A DNA stretch of 64,000 bases from Variovorax sp. Root411 (GCF_001425205.1 NZ_LMDW01000004.1:91476-155475), one strand, 5' to 3'. Shown: positions 25,079 to 34,561, counted from the stretch's first letter. Notes: generated by a model from the letters alone, not told the origin. Made by a program: numbers and translations.

Positions 25079-26616
25079 GCCCGCACCCGTTCGCGCAGCA
25101 CGTTCTTCAGCACCTTGCCGGCAGCCGACAGCGGCAGCTCGCGCAGGAAGCTGATGCCGCGCGGGCACTTGTAGCCGGCCAGGCGCTCGCGGCACCAGGC
25201 GCGCAGTTCGTCGGCATCGGCACGGGCATCGTCGGCCAGCACGACCGCCGCATGCACCGCCTCGCCCCAGCGCGCGTCGGGCACGCCGATGACCGCCGCC
25301 TGCTTCACCTGCGGATGGCTGCGCAGCGCGGCCTCCACTTCGGCGCAGTAGACGTTCTCGCCGCCGCTGATGATCATGTCCTTCAGGCGGTCGACGATGA
25401 ACAGGTGCCCGTCGGCCAGCATGCGGCCGGCATCTCCGGTGTGCAGCCAGCCGTCCTTCAGCGCCGCGACCGTGGCCTCGGGGTTGCGCCAGTAGCCCTG
25501 CATCACCATCGGCCCGCGCGCCAGCACCTCGCCGACTTCGCCGCGCGGCAGTTCGCGGCCGCGCTCGTCAGCGACGATGATCTCGGCGCCCAGGCCGGCG
25601 CGGCCCACCGAGTTCAGCCGGCCGAGCACGCGCGCCTCGGGCCGGTGATTCGAAGGCAGGTTGATGCACACGGCGCCCGCGGTTTCGGTGAGGCCGTAGG
25701 CCTGGAAGAACTCGGCATGCGGCCATGCCGCCAGCGCGCGGTCGAGCAGGTCGGGCGGCATCGGCGCGGCACCGAAGGCGATGCGCGTGAGGCTGCGCAC
25801 GCGCTCAGGCGTGAACGAGGGATCGTCGAGCAGCGACTGCAGCATGCTGGGCACCACGACGATGTCGCCGATGCGGTGCGCCGCGATGGCCTCGATGACG
25901 GCGGCAGGCCGGAACTGCGCCATCGTCACGCAGCTGCCGCCGACGATCAGCTGGCCCACCAGGCGGCCGAGGCCGGCGACATGGAACAGCGGCGCCACCA
26001 GCAGCGACACCGAGTCCGGTGCGTTGTTGAGCTCGGCGCCGCGGGTCATCGACGCGGTCCAGAAGTTCGCGTGGCTCAGCATCACGCCCTTGGAGCGGCC
26101 GGTGGTGCCGCCGGTGTAGAGGATGGCGGCAAGCGCGTCGCCGCCGGTGCGCGTGTCGGGCAATGGCTCCAGCGCCGCGCCTTCGTCTTCGAGCGTGCCC
26201 AGCCGCGCGAGCGCGGGCGCGTCGGGCGGTGCCAGCGCCTGCAGGGTTTCGTCGACGAGCAGCAGCGAGGCTTCGCTGTCCTGCAACGCATGCGCGAGCT
26301 CGGGCGTGCTCCAGCGGATGTTCAGGGGACAGGCGACGGCGCCCAGCCACCAGCACGCGAGGATGGCGCGCACCAGCTGGTCGCTGTTGGGCGCGAGCAG
26401 CGCCACGCGGTCGCCGCGCGCAATGCCGCGCCTGGCCAGCGCGGCCGCCTGGCGCGCGACGCCGTCCGCCATCTGCGCATGCGTCTGGCGGCGCACGCCG
26501 GTCTCGCTCAGGTGGGTGAGCGCCGTCATGTCGGGATGGCGCTGGAGCGCGCGATGCAGGCCTTGGGTCAGGTACACGATGAATGAAGCCGCCGGCTGGT
26601 TGCGAAGATGAGGCAC
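25075..26616 (-). CDS. AMP-forming acyl-CoA synthetase
   Basis: A 513-residue ANL ligase. Motifs are LYTGGTTGRSKGVMLSH, FGAAPMPPDLLDRAL, YGLTETAGAVCINLP, LHTGDAGRMLADGHLFIVDR with LKDMIISGGENVY, and the C-terminal Lys in SAAGKVLKNVLRERV. It is probably the entry ligase of the operon, because it is the first enzyme gene downstream of the AraC regulator. A putative operator overlaps the AraC stop, about 51 bases upstream. Confidence 0.92.
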   Translation of the reverse strand: MPHLRNQPAASFIVYLTQGLHRALQRHPDMTALTHLSETGVRRQTHAQMADGVARQAAALARRGIARGDRVALLAPNSDQLVRAILACWWLGAVACPLNIRWSTPELAHALQDSEASLLLVDETLQALAPPDAPALARLGTLEDEGAALEPLPDTRTGGDALAAILYTGGTTGRSKGVMLSHANFWTASMTRGAELNNAPDSVSLLVAPLFHVAGLGRLVGQLIVGGSCVTMAQFRPAAVIEAIAAHRIGDIVVVPSMLQSLLDDPSFTPERVRSLTRIAFGAAPMPPDLLDRALAAWPHAEFFQAYGLTETAGAVCINLPSNHRPEARVLGRLNSVGRAGLGAEIIVADERGRELPRGEVGEVLARGPMVMQGYWRNPEATVAALKDGWLHTGDAGRMLADGHLFIVDRLKDMIISGGENVYCAEVEAALRSHPQVKQAAVIGVPDARWGEAVHAAVVLADDARADADELRAWCRERLAGYKCPRGISFLRELPLSAAGKVLKNVLRERVRA

Positions 26617-26666
26617 AGCTTAGGCGGCACCGCGTCTCGCACCCATGGCGGGAAGCGCCAAAGGGC

Positions 26667-26682
26667 TTGGCGAAACCGCTCA
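26667..26682 (+). promoter_or_regulatory. Putative AraC-type operator, site c
   Basis: TTGGCGAAACCGCTCA shares TTGGC-N2-AA-N5-TCA with the sites at 22339 and 28996. It overlaps the stop codon of the AraC gene and lies 51 bases before the CoA-ligase start. Together with GCGCCAA just before it, it also forms a 6-bp stem (26656-26672). Confidence 0.45.
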
Positions 26683-27693
26683 GCGTTCCGGGCCGTGCGT
26701 CAGCCGGTATTCGCCGGGCGCCACGCCGGTCCACTGCTTGAAGGCGCGGTGGAAGGTGCTGGCTTCCGAGAAGCCCACGCGGTTGGCGATGTCGAGCAGC
26801 GGCAGCGGCGTGTGCAGCAGGTAGTCGATGGCGGCGTCGCGCCGCAGCTCGTCCTTGATCTGCTGGAAGCCGCGGCCTTCGTCGCGCAGGCGCCGGCGCA
26901 GCGTCTGTGGCGTTACCGCGAGCGCCTCGCCCACTTCCTCCAGCGACGGCAGCTCGCTGCCCAGCCCCTTGCGCAAGAGCCGGCGGATGCGCTCGGTCAG
27001 GCTGCTGGTGTCGCGGTACTTCACGATCAGGTTGGCAGGCGATCCGGCGAGGAATTCGCGCAGGCTCTGCGGCGACTGCACCACCGGCAGGTCGAGCCAG
27101 CGCGCCTCGAACGACATGCCGACGTGGGCCTGCCCGTAGCGGATCGGCACCTGGTAGACGCGCGAGGTCTCGGTGTTGGTCTGTTCGGCCGTGTAGCCGA
27201 CTTCGAGCAGCGGGATGCGGCGCGCCACCAGCCACGACGAGGCATTGAAGGCGAACAGCATGAAGGCCTTCACCGCGTAGTCGAGCCGTGCATCGGAAGC
27301 GCGCCGCAGCACGAACTGCACATGCGCGCTGCCGCCTTTCACCGTGAGGCGCGGCACGAAGTCGCGCAGCAGCAGGTGGTAGGAAGCGAAGCCTTCACGC
27401 AGCGCCTCGCCGAGCGTGGCGCAGCGCACCAGCCGGCGCATGCATTGGCCGAAGCTGCCCGGAGGCAGCGGGCAGCTCAGGAGGCCCCAGATCTCGTCGC
27501 GCAGTTCGCGCCGCAGCGCGCGGATCAGCAGCGCGTACTGGCGCTGCGAGATGCGCGCCAGCGGCGACTCCAGCAGCGAGGGAGCGATGCCCGCCCAGGC
27601 CAGCACGCGCGCCGCATCGACGCCGCGATGGCGCGCGCCCATCAGGATGCTGTGCACCTGCTGGATGGCAACGGTGTGGTGGGTGGGCGTCAT
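26680..27693 (-). CDS. AraC-family regulator (Arabinose_bd-type sensor)
   Basis: A 337-residue regulator with the long N-terminal domain of the OruR/ArgR/GliR group (about 20-205, including YALLIRALRRELRDEIWGLL and SFGQCMRRLVRCATLGEAL). The C-terminal AraC DNA-binding part (about 240-335) carries VTPQTLRRRLRDEGRGFQQI and ANRVGFSEASTFHRAFKQWT. It is placed between the CoA-transferase and ligase genes on the same strand. Three similar sites upstream of operon genes fit it as the local regulator. Confidence 0.9.
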   Translation of the reverse strand: MTPTHHTVAIQQVHSILMGARHRGVDAARVLAWAGIAPSLLESPLARISQRQYALLIRALRRELRDEIWGLLSCPLPPGSFGQCMRRLVRCATLGEALREGFASYHLLLRDFVPRLTVKGGSAHVQFVLRRASDARLDYAVKAFMLFAFNASSWLVARRIPLLEVGYTAEQTNTETSRVYQVPIRYGQAHVGMSFEARWLDLPVVQSPQSLREFLAGSPANLIVKYRDTSSLTERIRRLLRKGLGSELPSLEEVGEALAVTPQTLRRRLRDEGRGFQQIKDELRRDAAIDYLLHTPLPLLDIANRVGFSEASTFHRAFKQWTGVAPGEYRLTHGPER

Positions 27694-27754
27694 CGATGGC
27701 GGCCGCTGCGACCCGGCCGGTGGGATTGTAGGCAGCGACCCTGCGCCGGGTGCT

Positions 27755-28936
27755 TCAGCCGATGGCGCCGGCCGCCCGCAGCGCGGCCACGGCCGAGGCG
27801 TCGAGTCCGGCCTGCCGCAGGATCTCGTCGGTGTGCTCGCCGGCGCGCGGGGCGGGGCGTGCGGCGCACGGTTCGAAGCCGGTCATCTTGATGGGACAGC
27901 CGAGCTGCGGCGCCGCCGCGGCATCGGGCGCCATGCGCATGCCGCGCGCGCGGAAATGCGGATGCGCCAGCGCCTCGTCGATGCGCAGCACCGGCGTCAC
28001 GCAGCCGGCGCCGTCGTGGAACAGGCCGCGCCAGTGCGCGAGCGGCCGCGCGCCGAAGATGGCGGCGAGCTCCGCGCGCAGGCGTTCCTCGGTCGTGGCA
28101 TCGCCGCTGCGGTGCAGGGGCGCGAGGTCGGGGCGCTCGAGCAGGCGGCACAGCTCGTTCCAGAACTTCGGCTCCAGCGCGCCGACGGCAAGCTGCCTGT
28201 CGTCGGCGGTGCGGTAGAAGCCATAGCAGGCGAGCGCGCCCGTCAGCGCGCTGTGGCCGATGCGCGGCACCTCGCCATGCTGGTGCAGGCCGGCCAGCGG
28301 CAGCACCGCATGGGCCAGCACGCCATCGGCCATCGCGATGTCGACATGTCGCCCGCGCCCGCTGCGCGCGGCATCGAACAGCGCGGCCAGGATGCCGGCC
28401 ACCGCGGTCATGGTGCCGCCCAGCAGGTCGGCCACGGGCAGGTTCGACAGCGCCGGACCCGCGGCATTGCCGATCTGGTCGGCCACGCCCGCGAGCGCCG
28501 CGTAGTTGAGGTCGTGCCCCGGCGTCTCGCACAGCGGCCCGGTTTGGCCGAAGCCGCTGATGCTGCAGTAGACGATGCGCGGGTTCACGGCCGCCACCGC
28601 TTCGTAGCCCACGCCGAGCCGCTGCATCACGCCGGGCCGGAACCCCTCCACCAGCACGTCGGCCTCGCGGCAAAGGCGCAGCAGCGTGGCCACGCCCTGC
28701 GCCTGCTTCAGGTCGATGCGGATCGCGCGCTTGTTGCGGTTGACGAGCGCGCGCACGGCGGGGCTCGCGTAGTCGCCGGCGCTGATGTCCTCGATCTTGA
28801 CGACATCGGCGCCGAGGTCGGCCAGGTGCATGGCGCCGAGCGGTCCGGGCAAGAGGCGGGTCAGGTCGAGCACGCGCACGCCGGCGAGCGGCGCACCCTT
28901 GGCCGCGCTCGCCGGGGATTCGGGGGAAGAGGTCAT
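27755..28936 (-). CDS. CaiB/BaiF-family (class III) CoA transferase
   Basis: A 393-residue class III CoA transferase with the N-terminal LAGVRVLDLTRLLPGPLGAM, the catalytic Asp region (KIEDISAGDYA) and NRNKRAIRIDLKQAQG, ISGFGQTGPL and GGTMTAVAGILAALFDAARS. It moves CoA between acids, or can racemise 2-methylacyl-CoA in the AMACR branch of this family. AMACR activity would fit a pathway for branched isoprenoid or sterol side chains, given the SCP-x thiolase and Ltp2-like aldolase downstream. It is the first gene of the cluster, with a putative operator 60 bases upstream. Confidence 0.9.
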   Translation of the reverse strand: MTSSPESPASAAKGAPLAGVRVLDLTRLLPGPLGAMHLADLGADVVKIEDISAGDYASPAVRALVNRNKRAIRIDLKQAQGVATLLRLCREADVLVEGFRPGVMQRLGVGYEAVAAVNPRIVYCSISGFGQTGPLCETPGHDLNYAALAGVADQIGNAAGPALSNLPVADLLGGTMTAVAGILAALFDAARSGRGRHVDIAMADGVLAHAVLPLAGLHQHGEVPRIGHSALTGALACYGFYRTADDRQLAVGALEPKFWNELCRLLERPDLAPLHRSGDATTEERLRAELAAIFGARPLAHWRGLFHDGAGCVTPVLRIDEALAHPHFRARGMRMAPDAAAAPQLGCPIKMTGFEPCAARPAPRAGEHTDEILRQAGLDASAVAALRAAGAIG

Positions 28937-29670
28937 ATGGCCTGCAATCTAGGCGGCGCGGTGCATCGCGGCAATGGCGGCACTGCTCCTGGCGATTGGC
29001 GAAAAGCGTCAGGCGGAGTTTGCGTTCGCCGGAGCGCGCATGCTGCGCGATCTGCTTCGAGCAGAAGGTGTCGCCGGGTGCGGAGTGCTACAAGCACAGT
29101 ACGTGGGACACAACGAAATACAAGCAAGGTCCAAGTCGCCTTCATAGTGCTTCCCGCAGTCTCCGGCGCCTTGCACAGTCGCCCCGACCGCCAACTCAGA
29201 CCGCTCTTCGGTCACTCCCCGAAGGGCAATGGGAGCACAGTTGTGTCATTCCTGGAAACGAATACCGCCTTTGTCGATCCGCTTGCTGGCCACAACCGCC
29301 GCGAGAGGCTGTGGAAGGCAGACATTTTTTGGTTAATGCCCTGTAACGCTATTGAAGTCGATGGCTCGCATCGCGATGCGTGTCGCCTTCCTGGATTGCT
29401 GGCTGCAAAACGAAAACGTTCATTGATCAAGCGGTGCACGCACCGAGGGGCGCCAGCTCCCGCGTGCAACCGCACATGAATGCATCCACGCATGCATTCG
29501 ATCGAACATGGCTGGATGACAGCCGACCGCTACTAGAGGAAATGATTTAACTGAGCAGACTTGTCGAAGAACAACTTCGCCACCGCGTGCACCTCAGCGC
29601 GACGGGCCAATATTTTGGTCGAGCTTGCCCCCTCCGAATGACGTTTCCGGCGACGTCAGAAGGGCATGTC
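28937..29670. other. Long intergenic region with no convincing gene
   Basis: This 734-base stretch separates the acyl-CoA cluster from a small exported protein. Open frames in it look non-coding. The left end holds the operator-like site at 28996-29011 and must carry the promoter of the cluster. Two small inverted repeats are visible: CGGTGC/GCACCG at 29432-29445 and AATGCAT/ATGCATT at 29479-29498. The part after 29220 is AT-richer than the surroundings. Confidence 0.5.
28996..29011 (+). promoter_or_regulatory. Putative AraC-type operator, site b
   Basis: TTGGCGAAAAGCGTCA shares TTGGC-N2-AA-N5-TCA with the sites at 22339 and 26667 and has the same orientation relative to the minus-strand genes. 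It lies 60 bases upstream of the CoA-transferase start. Confidence 0.45.
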
Positions 29671-30066
29671 ATGTTCACACGCTACGCCATCCGCACGCTG
29701 CTTTGCGTTGCTGCCGTCCCCGCCATCTCCGATGACTCGGCGCCCACCCATGATCGCGTGTTTCTGAGCAAGACCGAGATCGAGAGCACCTTGATCGGCA
29801 AACCCATCGTTTCAAACAATCTCGCGACCGGCATGGTCTCGAGCTGGCAGTTCTACTCCGATGGTCGCGTGGACTTCGCCAACCGAAGCGGCCCCGGCCG
29901 CGCGTCGGGCAAATGGTTTCTCAACCCCGATGGTGCAATGTGCGTGACGATGATTTCGCGAACCGGGTGCCGCTACTGGTTCAGGATCGAAAAGGACGGC
30001 GCCCTCGCGAATGCCAATACCAGGGAACCGAACGCGCCTACGGTGGCCGAGATACGGTTTGAGTAA
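29671..30066 (+). CDS. Small exported hypothetical protein
   Basis: About 131 residues from ATG 29671, preceded by AGAAGGG. A short signal peptide (MFTRYAIRTLLCVAAVPAIS) leads to a mature part with SSWQFYSDGRVDF, GKWFLNPDGAMCVTM and GCRYWFRIEKDG. This W-F-x-x-D-G, G-K-W, C-x..-C arrangement resembles small beta-barrel periplasmic proteins such as the DUF995 group, but I cannot assign it firmly. Two Cys in the mature part could form a disulfide. No neighbour suggests a function. Confidence 0.6.
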   Translation: MFTRYAIRTLLCVAAVPAISDDSAPTHDRVFLSKTEIESTLIGKPIVSNNLATGMVSSWQFYSDGRVDFANRSGPGRASGKWFLNPDGAMCVTMISRTGCRYWFRIEKDGALANANTREPNAPTVAEIRFE

Positions 30067-30118
30067 GGGTGCGAAGCTAATCGCCCCGGCCCACCTTTGT
30101 GCAGCCCCCATGGACCTA

Positions 30119-31375
30119 TCAAAGGAACCGCCCCGGCGCAAACGGCAGCGGATCGATCTCGCACTGCTCGCCGAGCATCAGCGACCCTAGCAGGCGGGCA
30201 GTTCCCGGGCCGGTGCTGAAGCCGATGTGCTGGTGGCCGAACGCCAGCCACAGGCCGGGATGCCGCGGGCATTCTCCGACGATCGGCCGGCTGTCCGGCA
30301 GGGTGGGCCGGCTTCCCAGCCAGGCCTCCGGGTCAAGGCGGCTTTCCAGCGGAAACGCTTCGCGCGCCGATCGTTCCGCAAGGTCGAGCTGCGCGAGGTT
30401 TCTCGGCGCATCGCGCTGCGTGAGCTGCACGCCAGTGGACAGGCGCAGCCCCTGTTCCATGGGCGACAGCACATAGGCGCCGCCGGTGTCGTAGACAGGC
30501 CGTCCGAGCGTGGCGTTGCGGGCAGCGCTGTAGTGCATGTGATAGCCGCGCTCGAACGCCATCGGCACAGAGATGCCGAGCGCCTTCTGGGCGAACTCGC
30601 GGGTCCACGGTCCCAGCGCGAGCACGACCTTCGACGCCTCGTGCACCGCACCGTTCTCCTCGTGGAGCTGCCAGGCACCCGTTGCACCGGATCGGCCGAG
30701 CCCGCCGATCGATGCCTGCCTGAGCTGCCCTCCGCGGGAAACGAAAAGCCCGACATACGCCTCCACGACGCGGCCGGGGCTGTCCACCGAAGCGGTGTCC
30801 TGGATCCACAGTGCGCGCGGAAACAGAGGCTTCAGATGAGGCTCCAGGTCCGAGAGCGCCTTCGCATTCAACACCTGCGTGGCAAGGCCGAACCGGTCGA
30901 AGGTCTCGCGCGACAGCCGGCTGCCGGCAAAGGCCTGCTCGCTGCGGTAGAGGAACAGCCATCCATTGGTGCGCAGGCGATGTGCCGCCCCTGCCTCGAC
31001 GAGCAGGCGCTGGTGCTCCGCCGTCGAGAGGCGAATCAGCGCGTCCAGCGCGGCAGTCGTTTCCCGGAACACGCTGCTACGCGCATTGGCGAGAAAGCGC
31101 ACGGCCCAATGAAGGTTCTTCGCGAGGAACACGGGGTCGTAGCGAAAGCTCGCCGAGGTGTTCTTGAGCAGCTTCGGAAGCGCCGACCACAGCCCGGGAT
31201 TGTTGAACGGCATCAGCGAGCTGCGTGCGATCACCCCGGCGTTGCCGTACGACGTTTCGCGGCCCGGTTCCGAGCGGTCGAAGAGCGTGACCTCGAACCC
31301 TCGCCGTTGAAGCTCAAGGGCGCACGACACACCGACGATGCCGGCGCCCAGGATGGCAACAGTGTTCTTCTTCAT
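30119..31375 (-). CDS. FAD-dependent D-amino acid dehydrogenase (DadA-like)
   Basis: A 418-residue flavoprotein of the DAO/DadA family from ATG 31375. The dinucleotide motif GAGIVGVSCALELQRRG is at the N-terminus and YGNAGVIARSSLMPF follows, as in DadA, where this loop covers the FAD. The C-terminal GSRPTLPDSRPIVGECPRHP and GHQHIGFSTGPGTARLL complete the FAD site. It should oxidatively deaminate a D-amino acid, or another N-substituted amino acid, to the 2-oxo acid at the membrane. It is 63 bases downstream of the saccharopine-dehydrogenase-like gene, probably in one operon. Confidence 0.9.
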   Translation of the reverse strand: MKKNTVAILGAGIVGVSCALELQRRGFEVTLFDRSEPGRETSYGNAGVIARSSLMPFNNPGLWSALPKLLKNTSASFRYDPVFLAKNLHWAVRFLANARSSVFRETTAALDALIRLSTAEHQRLLVEAGAAHRLRTNGWLFLYRSEQAFAGSRLSRETFDRFGLATQVLNAKALSDLEPHLKPLFPRALWIQDTASVDSPGRVVEAYVGLFVSRGGQLRQASIGGLGRSGATGAWQLHEENGAVHEASKVVLALGPWTREFAQKALGISVPMAFERGYHMHYSAARNATLGRPVYDTGGAYVLSPMEQGLRLSTGVQLTQRDAPRNLAQLDLAERSAREAFPLESRLDPEAWLGSRPTLPDSRPIVGECPRHPGLWLAFGHQHIGFSTGPGTARLLGSLMLGEQCEIDPLPFAPGRFL

Positions 31376-31438
31376 CAATCCGATTCTCGCCCGCGCCGAC
31401 TACCTACGCCGACGGCACGCGGTCGGCCAGAGAGCCGG

Positions 31439-32581
31439 TCAGGCGTGCGCGGGCTCGCCCTTGGGCCTGGGCGCAGGGGCGGACGACGCCACGCCGAGCC
31501 CTTGGTAGTAGTGGCCGACCTTGGTGGCGAGGAACTGCCCGAGCGGCGCCTGCTCCTGGCCGACGAAGCCGCGCGCGGGGAGCTTGCCTTGCCGCAGCAG
31601 CTCGAACACGCCGACGACGCCGGCGGCCGTGGTCAGCTCGATGGCGGTGCGGTCCTTGCCGCGCAGCGGCGCTCCGAACACCCGCCCGACGCGCGTCTCC
31701 TGCTCGAAGCGGCCGTCGCGCCGGCCGGAGGCCGAGGCGAACAGGATCACCACGTCTTCGCGGCTGTGCGGAACGGCATGCTCGAGCACTTGGCGCAGCA
31801 GGTCGCGCCGCTCAATCAGGCGCAGGTCGTGCAGCAGGAAGTTCATCGCGTCGCAATGGCCGGGGTAGCGGATGGTCTTGTAGTCGAGGTTGCGCACCTT
31901 GCCCGCGAGCGTCTCGCACAGCGTGCCCAGGCCGCCGGAGGTGTTGAAGGCTTCGAAGGCCTCGGCATCGAGCGTGAAGGTCTCGTGCCCTTCCATCGGC
32001 TGCACCGACACCAGCTGGCCGTTCACGATGGCGTCGCACGGATTGCAGTATTCGTTGATGACGCCGTCGATGCTCCAGGTGAAGTTGTAGCGCAGGCTGT
32101 TGGTGGCATTGCGCGTGAGGGCGCCCACGCGCAGGCGCAGGTCGTAGAGCTCGTCGAAGCGGCTGGCGAGGTAGCCGCCGAGCATGCCGATCACGCCGGG
32201 CGCCAGGCCGCTCTGGGGCATGAGGACCGAGGTGGCCGTCTTCGAGATCTCGCGGATGGCTTTCGTCGCCGCCACGTCCTCGGTGAGGTCGAAGTAGTGG
32301 ACACCGCATGCCGCCGCTTCGGTGGCCACGCGCTGCGCGAGGAAGAACGGCAGGCAGTTGATCACCACCGAGTGCGCGCGCAGCGTCGTGCGCAGGTCTT
32401 CGGTGTTTTCGACGTCGAGCGCAATGCGCTGCACCAGCGGATCGTTTTCATCGCCGCCGCCCGGCCTCACGTCGGCCAGCGTCACGGGCAGGCGGTGGTA
32501 CTCCGCGATCATGTCGGCCACTGTGCTGCCGACCTTGCCGGCACCCAGGACGAGCACTTTTTCGATCTTCACTTTCGTCAT
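31439..32581 (-). CDS. Saccharopine dehydrogenase-family oxidoreductase
   Basis: A 380-residue enzyme from ATG 32581 (ribosome site GCAGGAG). It begins with a Rossmann motif, VLVLGAGKVGSTVADMIAEY, and has a family-typical INCLPFFLAQRVATEAAACG and VHYFDLTEDVAATKAI, followed by the saccharopine dehydrogenase catalytic domain with PQSGLAPGVIGMLG. The length and motifs are close to lysine 6-dehydrogenase and related NAD-dependent enzymes. Beside DadA and an amino-acid importer, it probably acts on a diamino acid or imino acid. The true substrate cannot be read from sequence. Confidence 0.85.
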   Translation of the reverse strand: MTKVKIEKVLVLGAGKVGSTVADMIAEYHRLPVTLADVRPGGGDENDPLVQRIALDVENTEDLRTTLRAHSVVINCLPFFLAQRVATEAAACGVHYFDLTEDVAATKAIREISKTATSVLMPQSGLAPGVIGMLGGYLASRFDELYDLRLRVGALTRNATNSLRYNFTWSIDGVINEYCNPCDAIVNGQLVSVQPMEGHETFTLDAEAFEAFNTSGGLGTLCETLAGKVRNLDYKTIRYPGHCDAMNFLLHDLRLIERRDLLRQVLEHAVPHSREDVVILFASASGRRDGRFEQETRVGRVFGAPLRGKDRTAIELTTAAGVVGVFELLRQGKLPARGFVGQEQAPLGQFLATKVGHYYQGLGVASSAPAPRPKGEPAHA

Positions 32582-32912
32582 TTCTTTTCTCCTGCGGGGC
32601 AACGTTGCCCTGTGAAAAGAACTGTAGAAGCGAGTCCTGGCGGATGGTAGAGAGCAGATCGGCGAAAGGGCGGCGCGCTTCGTCGTTCCGACGACGCGGT
32701 TCGTCAAATGTGCCCCGACGCCCCGCCAGGACCCGGTAAAACGGTGGCGCGGGCTGCATTTCGCCGAAGACGCTGACGGTTTGACGAGAGAATTCCGTCA
32801 TCCTGACGATGTGCCGCGTTGAATGTGACAGTCCGGACTTCTAGACTTGGACCCGGGCCGGAAAGCGATACTTTCCTTTTCTTTTATGGCGAGCTTCTTG
32901 CTTGGAGTGATT
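32582..32912. other. Divergent promoter region
   Basis: This 331-base gap separates the saccharopine-dehydrogenase-like gene from the amino-acid importer. A sigma-70-like promoter for the importer is visible: TTGAAT at 32819-32824, a 17-base spacer, and TAGACT at 32842-32847. The spacer contains the 10-bp palindrome AGTCCGGACT, a possible operator. In-frame extension of the binding-protein gene into this region lacks a ribosome site. Confidence 0.45.
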
Positions 32913-33746
32913 GTGCTGACCAAACGAATCCTTTTCCGTGCCCTCGTGGCTGTGACAACCGTCTGCGCGCTGGGCTCTGCCTTTGCCCAGGAACCCGAGA
33001 GCTCGCTGGCCCGGGTGCAGCGCACCAAGGTGTTGCGCGTCGGCGCCGTCGCAGGTGCCATTCCGTATTTCGCCAAGGACATCAGCAACGGCAAGTGGGA
33101 GGGCTTCGGACCCGACTTCGCGGAAAGCCTGGCGCAGAAGCTCGGCGCGAAGGTCGAATACGTCGAAACCACCTGGGGCAACGCGGTGCTCGACCTGCAG
33201 TCCAACAAGATCGACGCCATGTTCGGCATGGCCCCCACGCCGGCCCGCAAGGAAGTGGTGGGCTTCTCGGACACGCTTTTCGACAACACCTACACCGTGG
33301 TGTGCAAGAAAGGCATCCCGCAGAAGACCTGGGAGCAGCTGAACGCGCCCGACATGAAGATCGTCGTGGACGTCGGCTCCAGCCATGACCAGCTCGCCAC
33401 GCGCGTGCTGCCCAAGGCGGACGTCTCTCGCCTCGAAAACTCGGGCGCCGCCACGATGTCGCTGCAGGCCGGCCGCTCCGATTGCCAGGTGCTTGTGATC
33501 CTGCTCGCCCAACCGCTGCTCGCCAAGCGCGCATCCATCGGCACCATGTACATCCCGCAGCCGGTCTACACCGCCCCGGTGAGCATCGGCCTGCGCAAGG
33601 AGGCCGACACCGGCATGCAGAAGGCCGTCAACGCCTGGCTGGCCGAAGTTCGCGCGAAGGGCGAAGTCCGCGGCGTGATCCTGAAGAACATGGAAAAACT
33701 CGCGGGCGTGCCCGCCAGCGCATTCCCGCCCGAAATCAAGTTCTGA
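32913..33746 (+). CDS. Polar amino-acid ABC importer binding protein
   Basis: I place the start at GTG 32913, five bases after GGAG; ATG 32886 lacks a ribosome site. This gives about 277 residues with a signal peptide ending near GSAFAQ. The mature SBP_bac_3 fold contains KVLRVGAVAGAIPYFAKD, WEGFGPDFAESLAQKLG, DLQSNKIDAMFGMAPTPARK and VVDVGSSHDQLATRVLP. The aromatic and Asp contacts typical of amino-acid binding are placed as in GlnH/HisJ-type proteins. It is the first gene of a three-gene importer (33757, 34562). Confidence 0.9.
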   Translation: MLTKRILFRALVAVTTVCALGSAFAQEPESSLARVQRTKVLRVGAVAGAIPYFAKDISNGKWEGFGPDFAESLAQKLGAKVEYVETTWGNAVLDLQSNKIDAMFGMAPTPARKEVVGFSDTLFDNTYTVVCKKGIPQKTWEQLNAPDMKIVVDVGSSHDQLATRVLPKADVSRLENSGAATMSLQAGRSDCQVLVILLAQPLLAKRASIGTMYIPQPVYTAPVSIGLRKEADTGMQKAVNAWLAEVRAKGEVRGVILKNMEKLAGVPASAFPPEIKF

Positions 33747-33756
33747 GGACGCTTCG

Positions 33757-34560
33757 ATGGACAGCGTGGAATCTTCGAGCGAGCCGAAGAGCCGCTCCCA
33801 GCTCGGCACGGCGCTGCTGGTCGTCCTGGCCCTCGCGGGCGCCTGGGCCGCCGTGAAGCACTTCTCGGGCGGAGCCCTGGGGGCCGGTGCAGCCGGCTAC
33901 GACTGGGACTTCGGCGTGCTCTGGAAATTCCGGGGCCTGCTGGTGTCGGGCCTGCTCTACACCTTGCTCTTCACGGTGATCTGCGTGGTGCTGGGGCTGC
34001 TCGTCGGCCTGGTCACGGGGCTGGGCCGGCTCTCGAGCAACCCGCTCATCACCGCGCCGCTGCGTGCCTACATCGAGGTCTTCCGCTGCACGCCGGTGCT
34101 GGTCCAGCTCGTCTGGTTCTACTACGCGCTGCCGGTGCTGACCGGGCTCGAGATGTCGGCCGTGGTGGCCGCCACGCTGTGCCTGTCGCTCTACGGCGGG
34201 GCCTTCTATTCGGAGATCGTGCGCGGCGGGATCATTTCGATCGACCCCGGCCAGACCGAGGCCGCCAAGGCAATCGGCATGACGCGGCTGCAGCTGCTGC
34301 GGCGCGTGATCCTTCCGCAGGCCTTCAAGAAAATGGTGCCGCCGCTGATGAACCAGTCGATCATGCAGCTGAAGAACACCTCGCTGCTGTCGGTGCTGGC
34401 GGTGCCCGACCTGCTCTACCAGGGCCAGGTCATCGCCCACGACACCTACCGGCCGCTGGAGCTCTATACCTTCATCGCGATCGCCTACTTCGCGGTCCTG
34501 CTGCCCATCACGATCTGGGCCAAGCGCATGGAATACGGCGCCGGCCCGAAGGAGGTTTGA
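33757..34560 (+). CDS. Polar amino-acid ABC importer permease
   Basis: A 267-residue HisM/GlnP-type permease. An N-terminal soluble extension (about 1-20) is followed by a first helix and then the conserved five-helix core starting at [20 protein letters not shown]. It has the conserved [20 protein letters not shown] and the EAA loop [21 protein letters not shown] single permease gene implies a homodimeric channel. It is 10 bases after the binding-protein gene. Confidence 0.92.
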   Translation: MDSVESSSEPKSRSQLGTALLVVLALAGAWAAVKHFSGGALGAGAAGYDWDFGVLWKFRGLLVSGLLYTLLFTVICVVLGLLVGLVTGLGRLSSNPLITAPLRAYIEVFRCTPVLVQLVWFYYALPVLTGLEMSAVVAATLCLSLYGGAFYSEIVRGGIISIDPGQTEAAKAIGMTRLQLLRRVILPQAFKKMVPPLMNQSIMQLKNTSLLSVLAVPDLLYQGQVIAHDTYRPLELYTFIAIAYFAVLLPITIWAKRMEYGAGPKEV

Positions 34561-34561
34561 C

